Both the position numbers and the translations under genes were made by a program. A DNA stretch of 64,000 nucleotides from Parabacteroides sp. PF5-9 (GTDB lineage: Bacteria; Bacteroidota; Bacteroidia; Bacteroidales; Tannerellaceae). The stretch's first letter is position 1. Each line of letters starts with the position of its first letter. Location of the stretch: assembly GCF_029893105.1 (NCBI RefSeq), contig NZ_JARXWG010000001.1, forward strand, positions 1 to 64,000, in the 5' to 3' direction. The notes below the pieces were generated by a model that searched no databases, had not been told where the DNA came from, and saw only the letters and a program-made list of their open reading frames with translations. Shown here one piece after another: positions 18,893 to 27,889 of the stretch.

Positions 18893-19774
18893 ATGCAAAA
18901 AAAGAATCAAGAGATCATCAAATCCCTCTCCATATTGGAGAATAATGAAGCCTTCTTTGATAGTTTTATGATTGAAGGGTATGAAGAAAATGTGTTTGGC
19001 CTCGAATCAACACCCCGACTGATTGATGCCGCAGGGATTTGTATCTGTTTGCAAGGAGAAGGAGAGATCATTGTCAACACCCAAAGTTACCATTTCAAAA
19101 AAGGGGATATGTGTGTGATACTCCCTAATTCTATTTTACAGATTGCCTGGAAAAGTCCCGATTTTGAAGGATTTACAGTAGCCTCGACCCGTGAGTTTTT
19201 AGACAACATCAATTTCCCTCCCGGCCTATCCATGTACCTGTTTATAAAGGAAAATCCATGTATCTCTTTGAATCCGACCGAACAAAAGAGACTCCTGATT
19301 CTGTGTAAAAGCCTGAAGGCACACGATAAACGAACCGAACACCCTTTCCGTTATGAGATATCCCGGTTTCTGGCATTGACAATTATCTGTGAGATCGTCG
19401 CTACCTATCAGAAAAACCAACCTTTACAGCGACAACCCTACTCGCGAAAAAACAGACTATTCCTCGAGTTCCAAGAACTGATAGCCAAACACTATTATAA
19501 ACATAAAACCGTGGATTTCTACGCAGATAAGTTATGCATCACCTCCCGTTATTTATCCACTATTGCCAAAGAGATATCGGGCTCGACGGCCACCGAATGC
19601 ATTACACGGGTTGTCATGGTAAATGCCCGTACATTACTGACCACAACCGAAATGAGTATACAACAGATATCAGACAAATTGAACTTCCCTAACCCGTCGT
19701 TTTTCTCCAAACATTTCAAGAAAAACACAGGGATGACTCCAAAAGAATGCAGGAATTTACGAAAAAGAGTGTGA
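18893..19774 (+). CDS. AraC-family transcriptional regulator
   Basis: A regulator of about 293 residues with an N-terminal cupin-like sensing domain (GEIIVNTQSYHFKKGDMCVI) and a C-terminal pair of helix-turn-helix motifs ending in FFSKHFKKNTGMTPKECR. The ATG at 18893 is preferred; starts at 18836 (TTG) or 18842 would add 17-19 hydrophobic residues and use up most of the regulatory gap. Divergent placement next to the RND operon strongly suggests that it controls the pump. Its ligand is unknown. Confidence 0.88.
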   Translation: MQKKNQEIIKSLSILENNEAFFDSFMIEGYEENVFGLESTPRLIDAAGICICLQGEGEIIVNTQSYHFKKGDMCVILPNSILQIAWKSPDFEGFTVASTREFLDNINFPPGLSMYLFIKENPCISLNPTEQKRLLILCKSLKAHDKRTEHPFRYEISRFLALTIICEIVATYQKNQPLQRQPYSRKNRLFLEFQELIAKHYYKHKTVDFYADKLCITSRYLSTIAKEISGSTATECITRVVMVNARTLLTTTEMSIQQISDKLNFPNPSFFSKHFKKNTGMTPKECRNLRKRV

Positions 19775-19828
19775 TTATTTTTCACCCTTATTGGAAGACT
19801 TTTTTGTCTTATTCTGACTGTTTTTCTG

Positions 19829-19933
19829 TAACACGTACCTCTGTTTTCTGTTAGAGGTACGTCTAAAATAATTTAGAGGTACGTCTAAATCCATTTAGAG
19901 GTAGGTGTAAAACAATTTAGAGGTACCTCTAAC
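19829..19933. repeat. Tandem palindromes with an exact 22-bp period
   Basis: Four units begin at 19851, 19873, 19895 and 19917: TTAGAGGTACGTCTAAA (twice), TTAGAGGTAGGTGTAAA and TTAGAGGTACCTCTAAC. The last contains a perfect 16-bp palindrome. A fifth, decayed unit is centred 22 bp before the first (19836/19837). All centres lie exactly two helical turns apart. The array sits 3' of the AraC gene and before the convergent FKBP gene. Confidence 0.85.
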
Positions 19934-20014
19934 AAAAAAGTGTTTCTAATGTTCGAATAAACCGACAGCGACGTGACGGTTTTTGTTCTGATCCGTTCGC
20001 AACATAGTGCTACA

Positions 20015-20050
20015 AAAAAAGGAGAGTTTGTTGTCTACTCTCCTTTCTTT
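20015..20050. terminator. Terminator between convergent AraC and FKBP genes
   Basis: GGAGAGT (20021-20027) pairs with ACTCTCC (20037-20043). Seven A residues precede the stem and a T-rich run follows it, so it can stop transcription in both directions; it is strongest for the minus-strand glyS-FKBP transcript. Confidence 0.75.
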
Positions 20051-20073
20051 ATAATACAGCTAAACGTTTTTAT

Positions 20074-20619
20074 TTATTTCGGTTGAATAGTCACAGAACT
20101 ATCTACGATCTCCAGTATCTCGAATTCAAAATGGAGCGTACAGGCACCACGGAACGTGAAATTGCCATACGAGTCATAATTATCATAAAGACCGTATCCC
20201 AACTGATAAGGAATCCAGATTTCCCAACGGTCGCCTTCCTTCATGTATTGCAAGGCTGTAGTTGCTCCTTCGACCATACCATTGACAGAGAATACTGCTG
20301 GTTCCTGATAATCACGTTCCCTCTGATCAAATATTTCCCCATCAACATACTTCCCGGTATAATAGGTTTTAATGGTACTGTTATAAAGAATCCGTTCTGT
20401 TCCGGTACCTTCTTGCAGTACCTTATAGTAAACAGAACCGTTATTGCCGATACTTTTTATTTCGGTATAGGCCGGATCAGCAGCGATTTTCGCAAAAGCA
20501 GCCTCATTCTGCTGTTTCCATACTTCATCGACTACTACCTCATCGTCATCATCGCAGGATACGATTACGAACGCACACATCAACATCAAGACAATATGCC
20601 AATACTTTTTCATCATCAA
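20074..20619 (-). CDS. FKBP-type peptidyl-prolyl isomerase lipoprotein
   Basis: A 181-residue lipoprotein with a type II signal (AFVIVSC, Cys22) directly followed by Asp-Asp-Asp-Asp-Glu. An acidic run after the lipid-bearing Cys is the lipoprotein export signal seen in Bacteroidetes surface lipoproteins. The second half is one FKBP domain (VYYKVLQEGTG, YTGKYVDGEIFDQ, WEIWIPYQLGYG), although some active-site aromatics differ from human FKBP12. A folding helper outside the outer membrane is inferred. It is 1 bp behind glyS. Confidence 0.88.
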   Translation of the reverse strand: MMMKKYWHIVLMLMCAFVIVSCDDDDEVVVDEVWKQQNEAAFAKIAADPAYTEIKSIGNNGSVYYKVLQEGTGTERILYNSTIKTYYTGKYVDGEIFDQRERDYQEPAVFSVNGMVEGATTALQYMKEGDRWEIWIPYQLGYGLYDNYDSYGNFTFRGACTLHFEFEILEIVDSSVTIQPK

Positions 20620-20620
20620 T

Positions 20621-22165
20621 TTATTCTGTTATTTTTTTCAATAAATTCTTCATACTTACCTTTTCGGTAATAATTTCAGGTAGTTTGTCTATGGCGACAC
20701 GCTCCTGTTCCATGGTATCACGGAAACGGATCGTCACACAATTATCTTTCAACGTATCATGGTCGACCGTTATACAATAAGGCGTGCCGACAGCATCCTG
20801 ACGACGGTAACGTTTGCCGATCGAATCTTTCTCATCATATTGACAGCGGAAATCGAATTTCAGCATATCAATGATCTCTTCCGCCTTTTCAGGAAGACCG
20901 TCTTTCTTCACCAGCGGCATTACGGCCAACTTCACAGGAGCCAATGCTGCAGGGAGTTTTAAAACGACACGTGTTTCTCCGTTCTCCAAAGTCTCTTCAC
21001 AATACGAGCCTGCAAGTACACTCAGGAACATACGGTCGACTCCGATAGATGTTTCAATCACATACGGTACATAACTTTTATTCAACTCCGGATCGAAGTA
21101 TTGGATCTTCTTGCCCGAATATTTCTCATGCTGGCTCAGGTCGAAATCTGTACGGCTGTGGATACCTTCCACCTCTTTGAAACCAAAAGGCATTTCAAAT
21201 TCAATATCCGTTGCGGCATTGGCATAATGAGCCAACTTTTCATGATCGTGATAACGGTATTTCTGATCGCCTAACCCAAGCGCTTTATGCCATTTCAGAC
21301 GCATCTCTTTCCATTGCTTAAACCAGTCGAGTTCTTCGCCGGGACGTACAAAAAATTGCATTTCCATCTGTTCGAATTCACGCATACGGAAGATAAACTG
21401 ACGGGCAACGATTTCGTTACGGAACGCTTTTCCGATCTGTGCGATACCAAAGGGGACTTTCATGCGTCCTGTTTTCTGCACATTCAGGAAGTTGACAAAG
21501 ATACCCTGTGCCGTCTCAGGACGCAGATAAATTTTTGTTGCTCCATCGGCTGTCGAGCCCATATCGGTCGAAAACATCAGATTAAACTGTCGTACTTCCG
21601 TCCAGTTACGGCTACCCGAGATCGGACAGACAATCTCACAATCCAAAATAATCTGACGAAGATCTTCCAGGTTGGAATCATTTAATGCTTGAGCGAATCG
21701 ATTATGTATTTCATCCCATTTCGCCTGATATTCCAATACGCGTCCATTTGTTGCTTTGAACTGCGCTTCATCAAAGGCTTCCCCAAAACGTTTGGCGGCT
21801 TTAGCCACCTCTTTATTGATCTTTTCTTCGATCTTAGCCAGATGATCTTCGATCAGAACATCTGCACGATACCGTTTTTTAGAATCTTTATTGTCGATCA
21901 GCGGATCATTAAACGCATCGACATGGCCGGAGGCTTTCCAGATTGTCGGGTGCATAAAAATAGCCGAATCGATACCAACGACATTTTCATGCAACAGGGT
22001 CATACTGTCCCACCAATATTTTTTGATATTGTTTTTGAGTTCAACACCATTCTGCCCGTAATCGTACACCGCTCCTAATCCATCATAAATTTCCGATGAA
22101 GGGAAAACAAATCCATACTCTTTACAGTGCGAAACCAACTTCTTAAAAACATCTTCCTGTGCCAT
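20621..22165 (-). CDS. glyS: Glycyl-tRNA synthetase (single-chain, alpha2 type)
   Basis: A 514-residue class II synthetase of the archaeal/eukaryal-like homodimer type that Bacteroidetes use. Class II motif 2 is visible as FRNEIVARQFIFRMREFEQMEM, motif 3 near ETSIGVDRMF, and an anticodon-binding domain occupies the last 110 residues. It charges tRNA-Gly. The length fits the phylum. Its promoter is probably near TACTTTGC on the minus strand (about 22206-22213), one base short of the consensus. Confidence 0.95.
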   Translation of the reverse strand: MAQEDVFKKLVSHCKEYGFVFPSSEIYDGLGAVYDYGQNGVELKNNIKKYWWDSMTLLHENVVGIDSAIFMHPTIWKASGHVDAFNDPLIDNKDSKKRYRADVLIEDHLAKIEEKINKEVAKAAKRFGEAFDEAQFKATNGRVLEYQAKWDEIHNRFAQALNDSNLEDLRQIILDCEIVCPISGSRNWTEVRQFNLMFSTDMGSTADGATKIYLRPETAQGIFVNFLNVQKTGRMKVPFGIAQIGKAFRNEIVARQFIFRMREFEQMEMQFFVRPGEELDWFKQWKEMRLKWHKALGLGDQKYRYHDHEKLAHYANAATDIEFEMPFGFKEVEGIHSRTDFDLSQHEKYSGKKIQYFDPELNKSYVPYVIETSIGVDRMFLSVLAGSYCEETLENGETRVVLKLPAALAPVKLAVMPLVKKDGLPEKAEEIIDMLKFDFRCQYDEKDSIGKRYRRQDAVGTPYCITVDHDTLKDNCVTIRFRDTMEQERVAIDKLPEIITEKVSMKNLLKKITE

Positions 22166-22282
22166 ATATATACAGTAATATTTGTTTACATTTCAATTAA
22201 AGAGATGCAAAGTAAATGATTTTTTCGGTAATGACCAGTATAATAAAGACTTCTTTACTTTAATTCGTGTAGTAAAGGAGAT

Positions 22283-23737
22283 TTATATCTGCGCTAATGT
22301 GGCGGTAATAAACTCCCACACTTTCTGCACAGACGGGATATTGATCCGTTCATCCGGCGAATGAGGGAATTGCAGATCAGGGCCAATAGAGATCATATCC
22401 ATTTCTGGATAGATTCCTTGGATAATGCCACATTCCAAACCGGCATGCATCACTTTGACGGAAGGTATTTTCCCGAATAACCCTTCATACGTTTTCAGCA
22501 TCAGATTCAGAACCGGAGAGTTGATATCAGGTTGCCAACCGTTATAAGCACCTCCGTATTCCACCTTCGCCCCGGCAAGCGAAAAGATACTGTCCAGACT
22601 AGAACAGACATAGGCTTTCCGGCTTTCCGATGAACTACGTACCAGTATTTTGACTTCGAGCATCTCCGGAGTAGATTTAATCACGGCCAGATTAGAAGAG
22701 GATTCGACCGTTCCGGGGAAATCACTTAACATACTGATCACTCCATTCTGACACCCTTCCACGGCATTGATCAGATCATCCTGTATCTGTTCGGGAATCA
22801 ACGTTTCAGGCATATCGGTCATCTCTGCGACAAACATTATACCGTCTTCGATACCAACATATTCCGTGCGGTACATATCCTGATAGTCGGCCACCAGTTC
22901 CCACAATGCCTGCACATTATCTTCCGGAATAGTAATGACTGCAAATGCCTCCCGAGGAATCGCATTCCGCAAAGAACCTCCTTCGACAAAAGAAAGGCGT
23001 GCGCCATAATCGCAAACTCCCTCTTTCAGAAAACGGAATAAGAGTTTATTCGCATTTCCACGACCTAAATGGATATCGACACCCGAATGTCCGCCTTTCA
23101 AACCGGTCAGACTTAATTTAACAGCCACATCTCCTACAGGAATATGTTTGTCCTCTTTATATTGAAAAGAGATATTGAGATCTGCTCCACCGGCACAACC
23201 AACGAATAATTCGCCTTCTTCTTCCGAATCACAGTTGATCAGGATCTCTCCTTTCAGAAATCCGGGTTTCAATCCAAAGGCACCATCCATGCCGACTTCT
23301 TCATCCACGGTGAATAACGCTTCTACAGGACCGTGTTTCAGTGTCGTATCAGCAAGGACCGCCATAGCCAATGCCGCACCGATTCCGTTATCGGCACCCA
23401 GTGTTGTATCCCGCGCTGTCACCCAGTCGCCTTCTATGTAAGCATCGATCGGATCTTTTGTGAAATCATGTTGAACATGGCTGTTTTTCTGAGGAACCAT
23501 ATCCAGGTGAGATTGTAGAATAACCGTTTTGTGTCCCTCCATACCCGGTGTGGCCGGCTTACGGATCAACACGTTCCCTACTTCATCCTGAACGGTTTCT
23601 AATCCAAGGTTTTTACCAAATGTGACAACATAACGTGTGACTTCTTCCATCTGTCCGGTTGGGCGAGGTATCTGGGTAAAGTCATAAAAATAACCCCATA
23701 CGCTTTTTGGAGAAAGTGCTTTGATCTCTGCTGACAT
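22283..23737 (-). CDS. pepD: Aminoacyl-histidine dipeptidase PepD (M20 family)
   Basis: A 484-residue cytosolic zinc dipeptidase (Xaa-His). Metal ligands are seen in LQSHLDMV, LGADNGIG, TVDEEVGMDGAFGL and CDSEEEG, and the C-terminal HAGLECG completes the site. The start at 23737 (MSAEIKALSP) gives the normal family N-terminus; a start at 23800 would add 21 non-conserved residues. It lies about 85 bp behind the flippase-like gene on the same strand. Confidence 0.92.
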   Translation of the reverse strand: MSAEIKALSPKSVWGYFYDFTQIPRPTGQMEEVTRYVVTFGKNLGLETVQDEVGNVLIRKPATPGMEGHKTVILQSHLDMVPQKNSHVQHDFTKDPIDAYIEGDWVTARDTTLGADNGIGAALAMAVLADTTLKHGPVEALFTVDEEVGMDGAFGLKPGFLKGEILINCDSEEEGELFVGCAGGADLNISFQYKEDKHIPVGDVAVKLSLTGLKGGHSGVDIHLGRGNANKLLFRFLKEGVCDYGARLSFVEGGSLRNAIPREAFAVITIPEDNVQALWELVADYQDMYRTEYVGIEDGIMFVAEMTDMPETLIPEQIQDDLINAVEGCQNGVISMLSDFPGTVESSSNLAVIKSTPEMLEVKILVRSSSESRKAYVCSSLDSIFSLAGAKVEYGGAYNGWQPDINSPVLNLMLKTYEGLFGKIPSVKVMHAGLECGIIQGIYPEMDMISIGPDLQFPHSPDERINIPSVQKVWEFITATLAQI

Positions 23738-23822
23738 AGAATTAATCTTTAAGTTTATATTATTAGTTTCTGAAAAACAGATGGTGTCTTCATCAGGCAC
23801 AATCCGACTTACAGCAAACTAT

Positions 23823-24812
23823 TCAACTTTCTTTATTCGTTAACGGTAATGCAACAATACCAAATAGTCCACAAATTCCTGTCCATATGGTCTGAACTGT
23901 ATGCACCACCAAGGCAAAAGCAGCGGCATCATTTTCATTTACGCCAAAGCAAACCAATGTGGCTATCACCATAAAATGCCAGGGACCAATACCTCCCTGA
24001 ACAGGAATGGCCACTCCGATACTGCTCATAGTAAATGCAATTAAACCGACTACAACACCTAAGTCACGGGTAAAATCAAAGGCATAAAAAGTAATGTAAA
24101 AATAAAAGAAATAACCCGTCCAGATAAGCAGGGTATACAACAGGAAACGTACTTTATGTTCCAACAGCCAAAGACTTTTAACTCCCGACCACACATTGCC
24201 CAGCATTGTACGGGCTTTTTGTACAAGCGTAAACCGCTTCATAAAAGTCAATACAAACCAGATGATCAGAATAAGTACGATCGCCGCCACATATATCCAG
24301 ATCGAATTGAACATCGATTGGAATCCTTCCATCAACGCCGGGTTCTTGGCAAAAAAACTTTTGAAAAAACCGATGTTAAAGATAAAGATCATCAGGGTGA
24401 TAAAACCGACCATCAGTGTATCACACACACGGTCGATCAATAAAGTACCGAACAATTTACTGAATGGGATCTTATCATATTTCGTAACAACACCGCATCG
24501 CCATATTTCTCCGACACGTGGAAGGACTAGATTTACCGCATAATTTCCCAGGACTGCGTAAATCGCATTACTCAACTTATAACGTTCCCTCAACGAATCG
24601 ATCAATAACCCCCAACGAATACCACGGATGATATTCGCAAACAAACCGAAAAGCAGGGAGAAAAGAATGATATCGTAGCGAACACCTTTTTTGATGACCA
24701 GCCATATTTCGGAAAAATCCATTTCACGGTATAAATACCATAACAACAGACCCCCAAAAACTAACGGAAGAACAATCTTGAATAAGGTTTTAAGAAGGTG
24801 CTTAAAATCCAT
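23823..24812 (-). CDS. Flippase-like membrane protein (LPG synthase TM / UPF0104)
   Basis: A 329-residue protein with about eight predicted helices of the lysylphosphatidylglycerol-synthase transmembrane family, lacking the cytosolic catalytic domain. The conserved stretches ANIIRGIRWGLLIDS, LPRVGEIWRC and GGIGPWHF are typical. Relatives act in lipid or glycolipid translocation; the substrate here is unknown. Promoter sequence on the minus strand (24858-24865) lies within the leader of the divergent rsmA. Confidence 0.82.
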   Translation of the reverse strand: MDFKHLLKTLFKIVLPLVFGGLLLWYLYREMDFSEIWLVIKKGVRYDIILFSLLFGLFANIIRGIRWGLLIDSLRERYKLSNAIYAVLGNYAVNLVLPRVGEIWRCGVVTKYDKIPFSKLFGTLLIDRVCDTLMVGFITLMIFIFNIGFFKSFFAKNPALMEGFQSMFNSIWIYVAAIVLILIIWFVLTFMKRFTLVQKARTMLGNVWSGVKSLWLLEHKVRFLLYTLLIWTGYFFYFYITFYAFDFTRDLGVVVGLIAFTMSSIGVAIPVQGGIGPWHFMVIATLVCFGVNENDAAAFALVVHTVQTIWTGICGLFGIVALPLTNKES

Positions 24813-24841
24813 TATAAGTAGGGTACTTTAATTATTTATTG

Positions 24842-24849
24842 TACTTTTG
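24842..24849 (+). promoter_or_regulatory. -7 box of rsmA
   Basis: TACTTTTG fits TAnnTTTG and places the rsmA transcript start near 24856, downstream of the longer possible start at 24839. It faces a minus-strand box at 24858-24865. Confidence 0.6.
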
Positions 24850-24857
24850 TGCACCTG

Positions 24858-24865
24858 CAAAGATA
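24858..24865 (-). promoter_or_regulatory. -7 box of the flippase-pepD transcript
   Basis: On the minus strand this reads TATCTTTG followed by C, a consensus -7 box 45 bp upstream of the flippase-like gene. It points toward the rsmA box 8 bp away, so the two promoters are face to face. Confidence 0.55.
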
Positions 24866-24907
24866 AACATAAAATTTAAAACAATACACTTTACATCAAA
24901 GAAGTCA

Positions 24908-25699
24908 ATGAGAGGAGTTAAACCCAAAAAATCGTTAGGCCAACACTTTCTGAAAGATCTGGAAGTGGCTCGACGAATTGCCGAGACAGTTGATGCCTAT
25001 AAAGGTCTTCCGATATTGGAAATCGGTCCGGGCATGGGGGTACTGACTCAATTTCTCTTGGAGACGGGACATGATCTTCGGGTGGTTGAGTTAGATATGG
25101 AATCGGTCGATTATCTGGAGCGCCACTTCCCGGCGTTAGCCGGACGGATCATTGCCGATGATTTTCTCCAATTGAATTTATCTCTGTTTTTTTCCGAACC
25201 GTTTTGTATCATCGGCAACTATCCCTATAATATTTCCAGCCAGATCTTTTTTAAGGTGCTCGATTATAAAGAGCATATTCCTTGCTGTTCAGGGATGTTG
25301 CAAAAAGAGGTAGCCGAACGCCTGGCAGCAGGGCCAGGGAGTAAAACCTACGGGATTCTAAGTGTACTGTTACAAGCCTGGTATGATGTCGAATATCTGT
25401 TCACCGTCCCTCCCGATGTATTCGACCCACCTCCCAAAGTCAATAGCGGAGTGATCCGTATAACACGCAATAAACGGGTCGATCTGGGCTGTAATGAAAA
25501 ATTGTTTAAGACAGTCGTTAAAACCTCTTTTAACCAACGCCGAAAAACCTTACGCAACTCGATGAAACCTCTGCTTGGAAAAGATTTTCCGGATTATGGA
25601 CAGACGATATTCGACAAACGCCCCGAACAACTTTCGGTCGAACAGTTTGTTGAATTAACATGTTTGACAGACAGCTGGCTTAAAAGAACAGAGATTTAA
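24908..25699 (+). CDS. rsmA: 16S rRNA (adenine1518/1519-N6)-dimethyltransferase
   Basis: A 263-residue KsgA/RsmA enzyme that dimethylates two adjacent adenines near the 3' end of 16S rRNA during small-subunit maturation. KKSLGQHFL at the N-terminus, the SAM-binding LEIGPGMGVLT and the catalytic IGNYPYNISSQI are diagnostic. The start at 24908 is chosen because the upstream 23 codons overlap the promoter box and are not family-like. mgtE follows after 56 bp. Confidence 0.94.
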   Translation: MRGVKPKKSLGQHFLKDLEVARRIAETVDAYKGLPILEIGPGMGVLTQFLLETGHDLRVVELDMESVDYLERHFPALAGRIIADDFLQLNLSLFFSEPFCIIGNYPYNISSQIFFKVLDYKEHIPCCSGMLQKEVAERLAAGPGSKTYGILSVLLQAWYDVEYLFTVPPDVFDPPPKVNSGVIRITRNKRVDLGCNEKLFKTVVKTSFNQRRKTLRNSMKPLLGKDFPDYGQTIFDKRPEQLSVEQFVELTCLTDSWLKRTEI

Positions 25700-25755
25700 A
25701 AAGACAGTTCTCCAGCCAGAAGTTGTTTCAATATGCATGAATAAAATGAGCACTT

Positions 25756-27111
25756 ATGATTGAAGTAACAAAAGAATATATCGAACAGTTGGAAGAACTC
25801 ATCAAAGAAAAGAATGATCTTCAACTAAAAGCGATTCTGCAGGAACTGCACCCTGCAGATGTGGCCGAATTGTATCAGGAATTAAAACTGAAAGATTCGG
25901 GTTATATCTATCTGTTGCTTGATGATGAGAAAGCGGCCGATGTGTTGATGGAACTCGACGAAGAAGACCGTCATAAGCTACTCAAAGAACTACCTCCTGA
26001 ATTTATTGCCAAACGTGTTGTAGATAACCTGGAATCAGACGATGCCGTCGATCTGATTCGCGAATTGGATGAAGACACACAGGAAGAAGTCCTCTCCCAT
26101 ATCGAAGATGTCGAACAGGCCGGAGACATTGTCGACCTTTTGAAATACGACGAAGATACCGCCGGAGGATTGATGGGGACAGAGATGATCGTGGTCAACG
26201 AGAATTGGAGTATGCCCCAGTGTATCGAAGAAATGCGTAACCAGGCTGAAGAGGAAGAGATGGATGAGATTTATTATGTATACGTCGTCGACGATGATGA
26301 ACGCCTGAAAGGGGTACTCCCGCTTCAACGATTGATCACGAATCCTTCCGTCTCGAAGATCAAACATGTCATGAAAAAAGATCCGATCGTTGTTCATGAT
26401 AACGACAGCATTGAGGAGGTGGTACAAACCATTGAAAAGTATGACTTGGTAGCACTTCCTGTCGTGGATAGTATCGGACGTCTGATCGGGCGGATCACCA
26501 TCGACGACGTGATGGATGAAGTACGCGAACAACACGAACGTGACTACCAGTTGGCTTCCGGTATCTCACAGGATGTGGAAACATCCGATAACGTATTCAC
26601 CCAAACAGCTGCCCGCCTCCCCTGGTTACTGATCGGGATGATCGGTGGGTTAGGCAACTCGGTGATCCTCGGTGGTTTTGAAAGTAGTTTTGCCATGAAT
26701 CCCAAAATGGCTCTGTTCATTCCGCTCATTGGAGGAACCGGAGGAAATGTAGGGATACAGTCTTCAGCTATTGTTGTACAAGGCCTGGCCAATAACACGT
26801 TGAAAAAAGAGCATATCGTCAGACAAATAGTCAAAGAGTCTCTCGTCTCACTAACGAATGCCAGTATTATCAGCCTGGTGGTGTTTATGTATAATTTTTT
26901 CACCCTGGGAGATAAAGCGATTACAGCTTCCGTCTCATTAAGTCTTTTTGCTGTCGTTATGTTCGCCAGTATATTCGGAACGGTTGTACCGATGACGCTT
27001 GAACGAATGAAAATCGACCCGGCTTTGGCTACCGGCCCGTTTATTACCATCACCAACGACATTATCGGCATGATGATCTATATGTATATTTCGTCTGTAC
27101 TGATGTCTTAA
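25756..27111 (+). CDS. mgtE: Magnesium transporter MgtE
   Basis: A 451-residue Mg2+ channel with an acidic, helical N domain (residues 1-135), a pair of CBS domains (about 135-260) and five membrane helices in the last 180 residues, including the pore signature GGTGGNVGIQSSAIVVQGLA. Mg2+ binding between the N and CBS domains closes the gate in characterised relatives. It is probably co-transcribed with rsmA. Confidence 0.94.
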   Translation: MIEVTKEYIEQLEELIKEKNDLQLKAILQELHPADVAELYQELKLKDSGYIYLLLDDEKAADVLMELDEEDRHKLLKELPPEFIAKRVVDNLESDDAVDLIRELDEDTQEEVLSHIEDVEQAGDIVDLLKYDEDTAGGLMGTEMIVVNENWSMPQCIEEMRNQAEEEEMDEIYYVYVVDDDERLKGVLPLQRLITNPSVSKIKHVMKKDPIVVHDNDSIEEVVQTIEKYDLVALPVVDSIGRLIGRITIDDVMDEVREQHERDYQLASGISQDVETSDNVFTQTAARLPWLLIGMIGGLGNSVILGGFESSFAMNPKMALFIPLIGGTGGNVGIQSSAIVVQGLANNTLKKEHIVRQIVKESLVSLTNASIISLVVFMYNFFTLGDKAITASVSLSLFAVVMFASIFGTVVPMTLERMKIDPALATGPFITITNDIIGMMIYMYISSVLMS

Positions 27112-27158
27112 TCGCTCCTTGTTTTATCGCCAAAGAACAGAGCCTTCGGCAGTTTGCG

Positions 27159-27190
27159 TTTGTCACTTTTGGAAGAATATACTATTTTTG
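27159..27190 (+). promoter_or_regulatory. Full promoter of efp
   Basis: TTTG at 27159-27162, a 20-bp spacer and TATTTTTG at 27183-27190 match both parts of the Bacteroidetes promoter, 66 bp before the efp ATG. Confidence 0.7.
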
Positions 27191-27256
27191 CATGCAATTC
27201 AGTGAGATAACAATTATTCTCAGCATAATTATTAATCAAAAATATAATCTTATTTT

Positions 27257-27820
27257 ATGGCAACAACTGCTGATTTCAGAAACGGAATGTGTCTTGATAT
27301 TGATGGCTCATACTTTTTCATTATAGAATTTCTTCATGTCAAACCGGGTAAAGGTCCGGCTTTTGTGCGTACCAAACTGAAAAACGTGACAACCGGCCGT
27401 GTACTTGATAAAACTTGGAACTCCGGTGTTAAGGTGGAAGAGGTACGTATCGAACGTCGCCCCTACCAATTCCTGTATAAAGACGATATGGGATACAATT
27501 TTATGCATCCGGAAACATTCGAACAGATCACTATCCCGGGTGATAGTATCAGCGGTGTCCAATTCCTGAAAGAGGGAGATATGGTAGAAGCCATGGTACA
27601 TGCTGCTAGCGAAACAGTCTTGACTTGCGAACTTCCGGCTCATGTGATCTTGGAAATAACCTATACAGAACCAGGAGTAAAAGGCGATACCGCAACAAAC
27701 GCATTGAAACCGGCGACATTAGAAACCGGTGCTGAAGTACGCGTTCCGCTCTTTATTGAAACCGGTGAAAAGATCGAAATCGATACACGCGACGGTTCCT
27801 ATATAGGAAGAGCGAAGTAA
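27257..27820 (+). CDS. efp: Translation elongation factor P
   Basis: A 187-residue EF-P with the three beta-barrel domains of the family. It relieves ribosome stalling at polyproline stretches. The tip loop of domain I reads [10 protein letters not shown], with Lys34 in the position that is modified or functional in EF-P proteins. The C-terminal [10 protein letters not shown] is typical. A 41-bp perfect palindrome follows the stop. Confidence 0.95.
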   Translation: MATTADFRNGMCLDIDGSYFFIIEFLHVKPGKGPAFVRTKLKNVTTGRVLDKTWNSGVKVEEVRIERRPYQFLYKDDMGYNFMHPETFEQITIPGDSISGVQFLKEGDMVEAMVHAASETVLTCELPAHVILEITYTEPGVKGDTATNALKPATLETGAEVRVPLFIETGEKIEIDTRDGSYIGRAK

Positions 27821-27825
27821 AAATT

Positions 27826-27866
27826 AATGGTTAATGTTGAATGATAATCATTCAACATTAACCATT
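27826..27866. repeat. 41-bp perfect palindrome between efp and radC
   Basis: The left arm AATGGTTAATGTTGAATGAT (27826-27845) is fully complementary to 27847-27866, with a single base between the arms. No T-run follows. It may form a cruciform, a termination or processing hairpin in the efp transcript, or a protein site. Confidence 0.85.
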
Positions 27867-27889
27867 CACTACGACTAACCAATAACAAC

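Noticed and set aside
19829-19933. The 22-bp array as a CRISPR
   Set aside because: Repeats of 17 bp with 5-bp spacers are far below CRISPR dimensions, and no cas genes are present.
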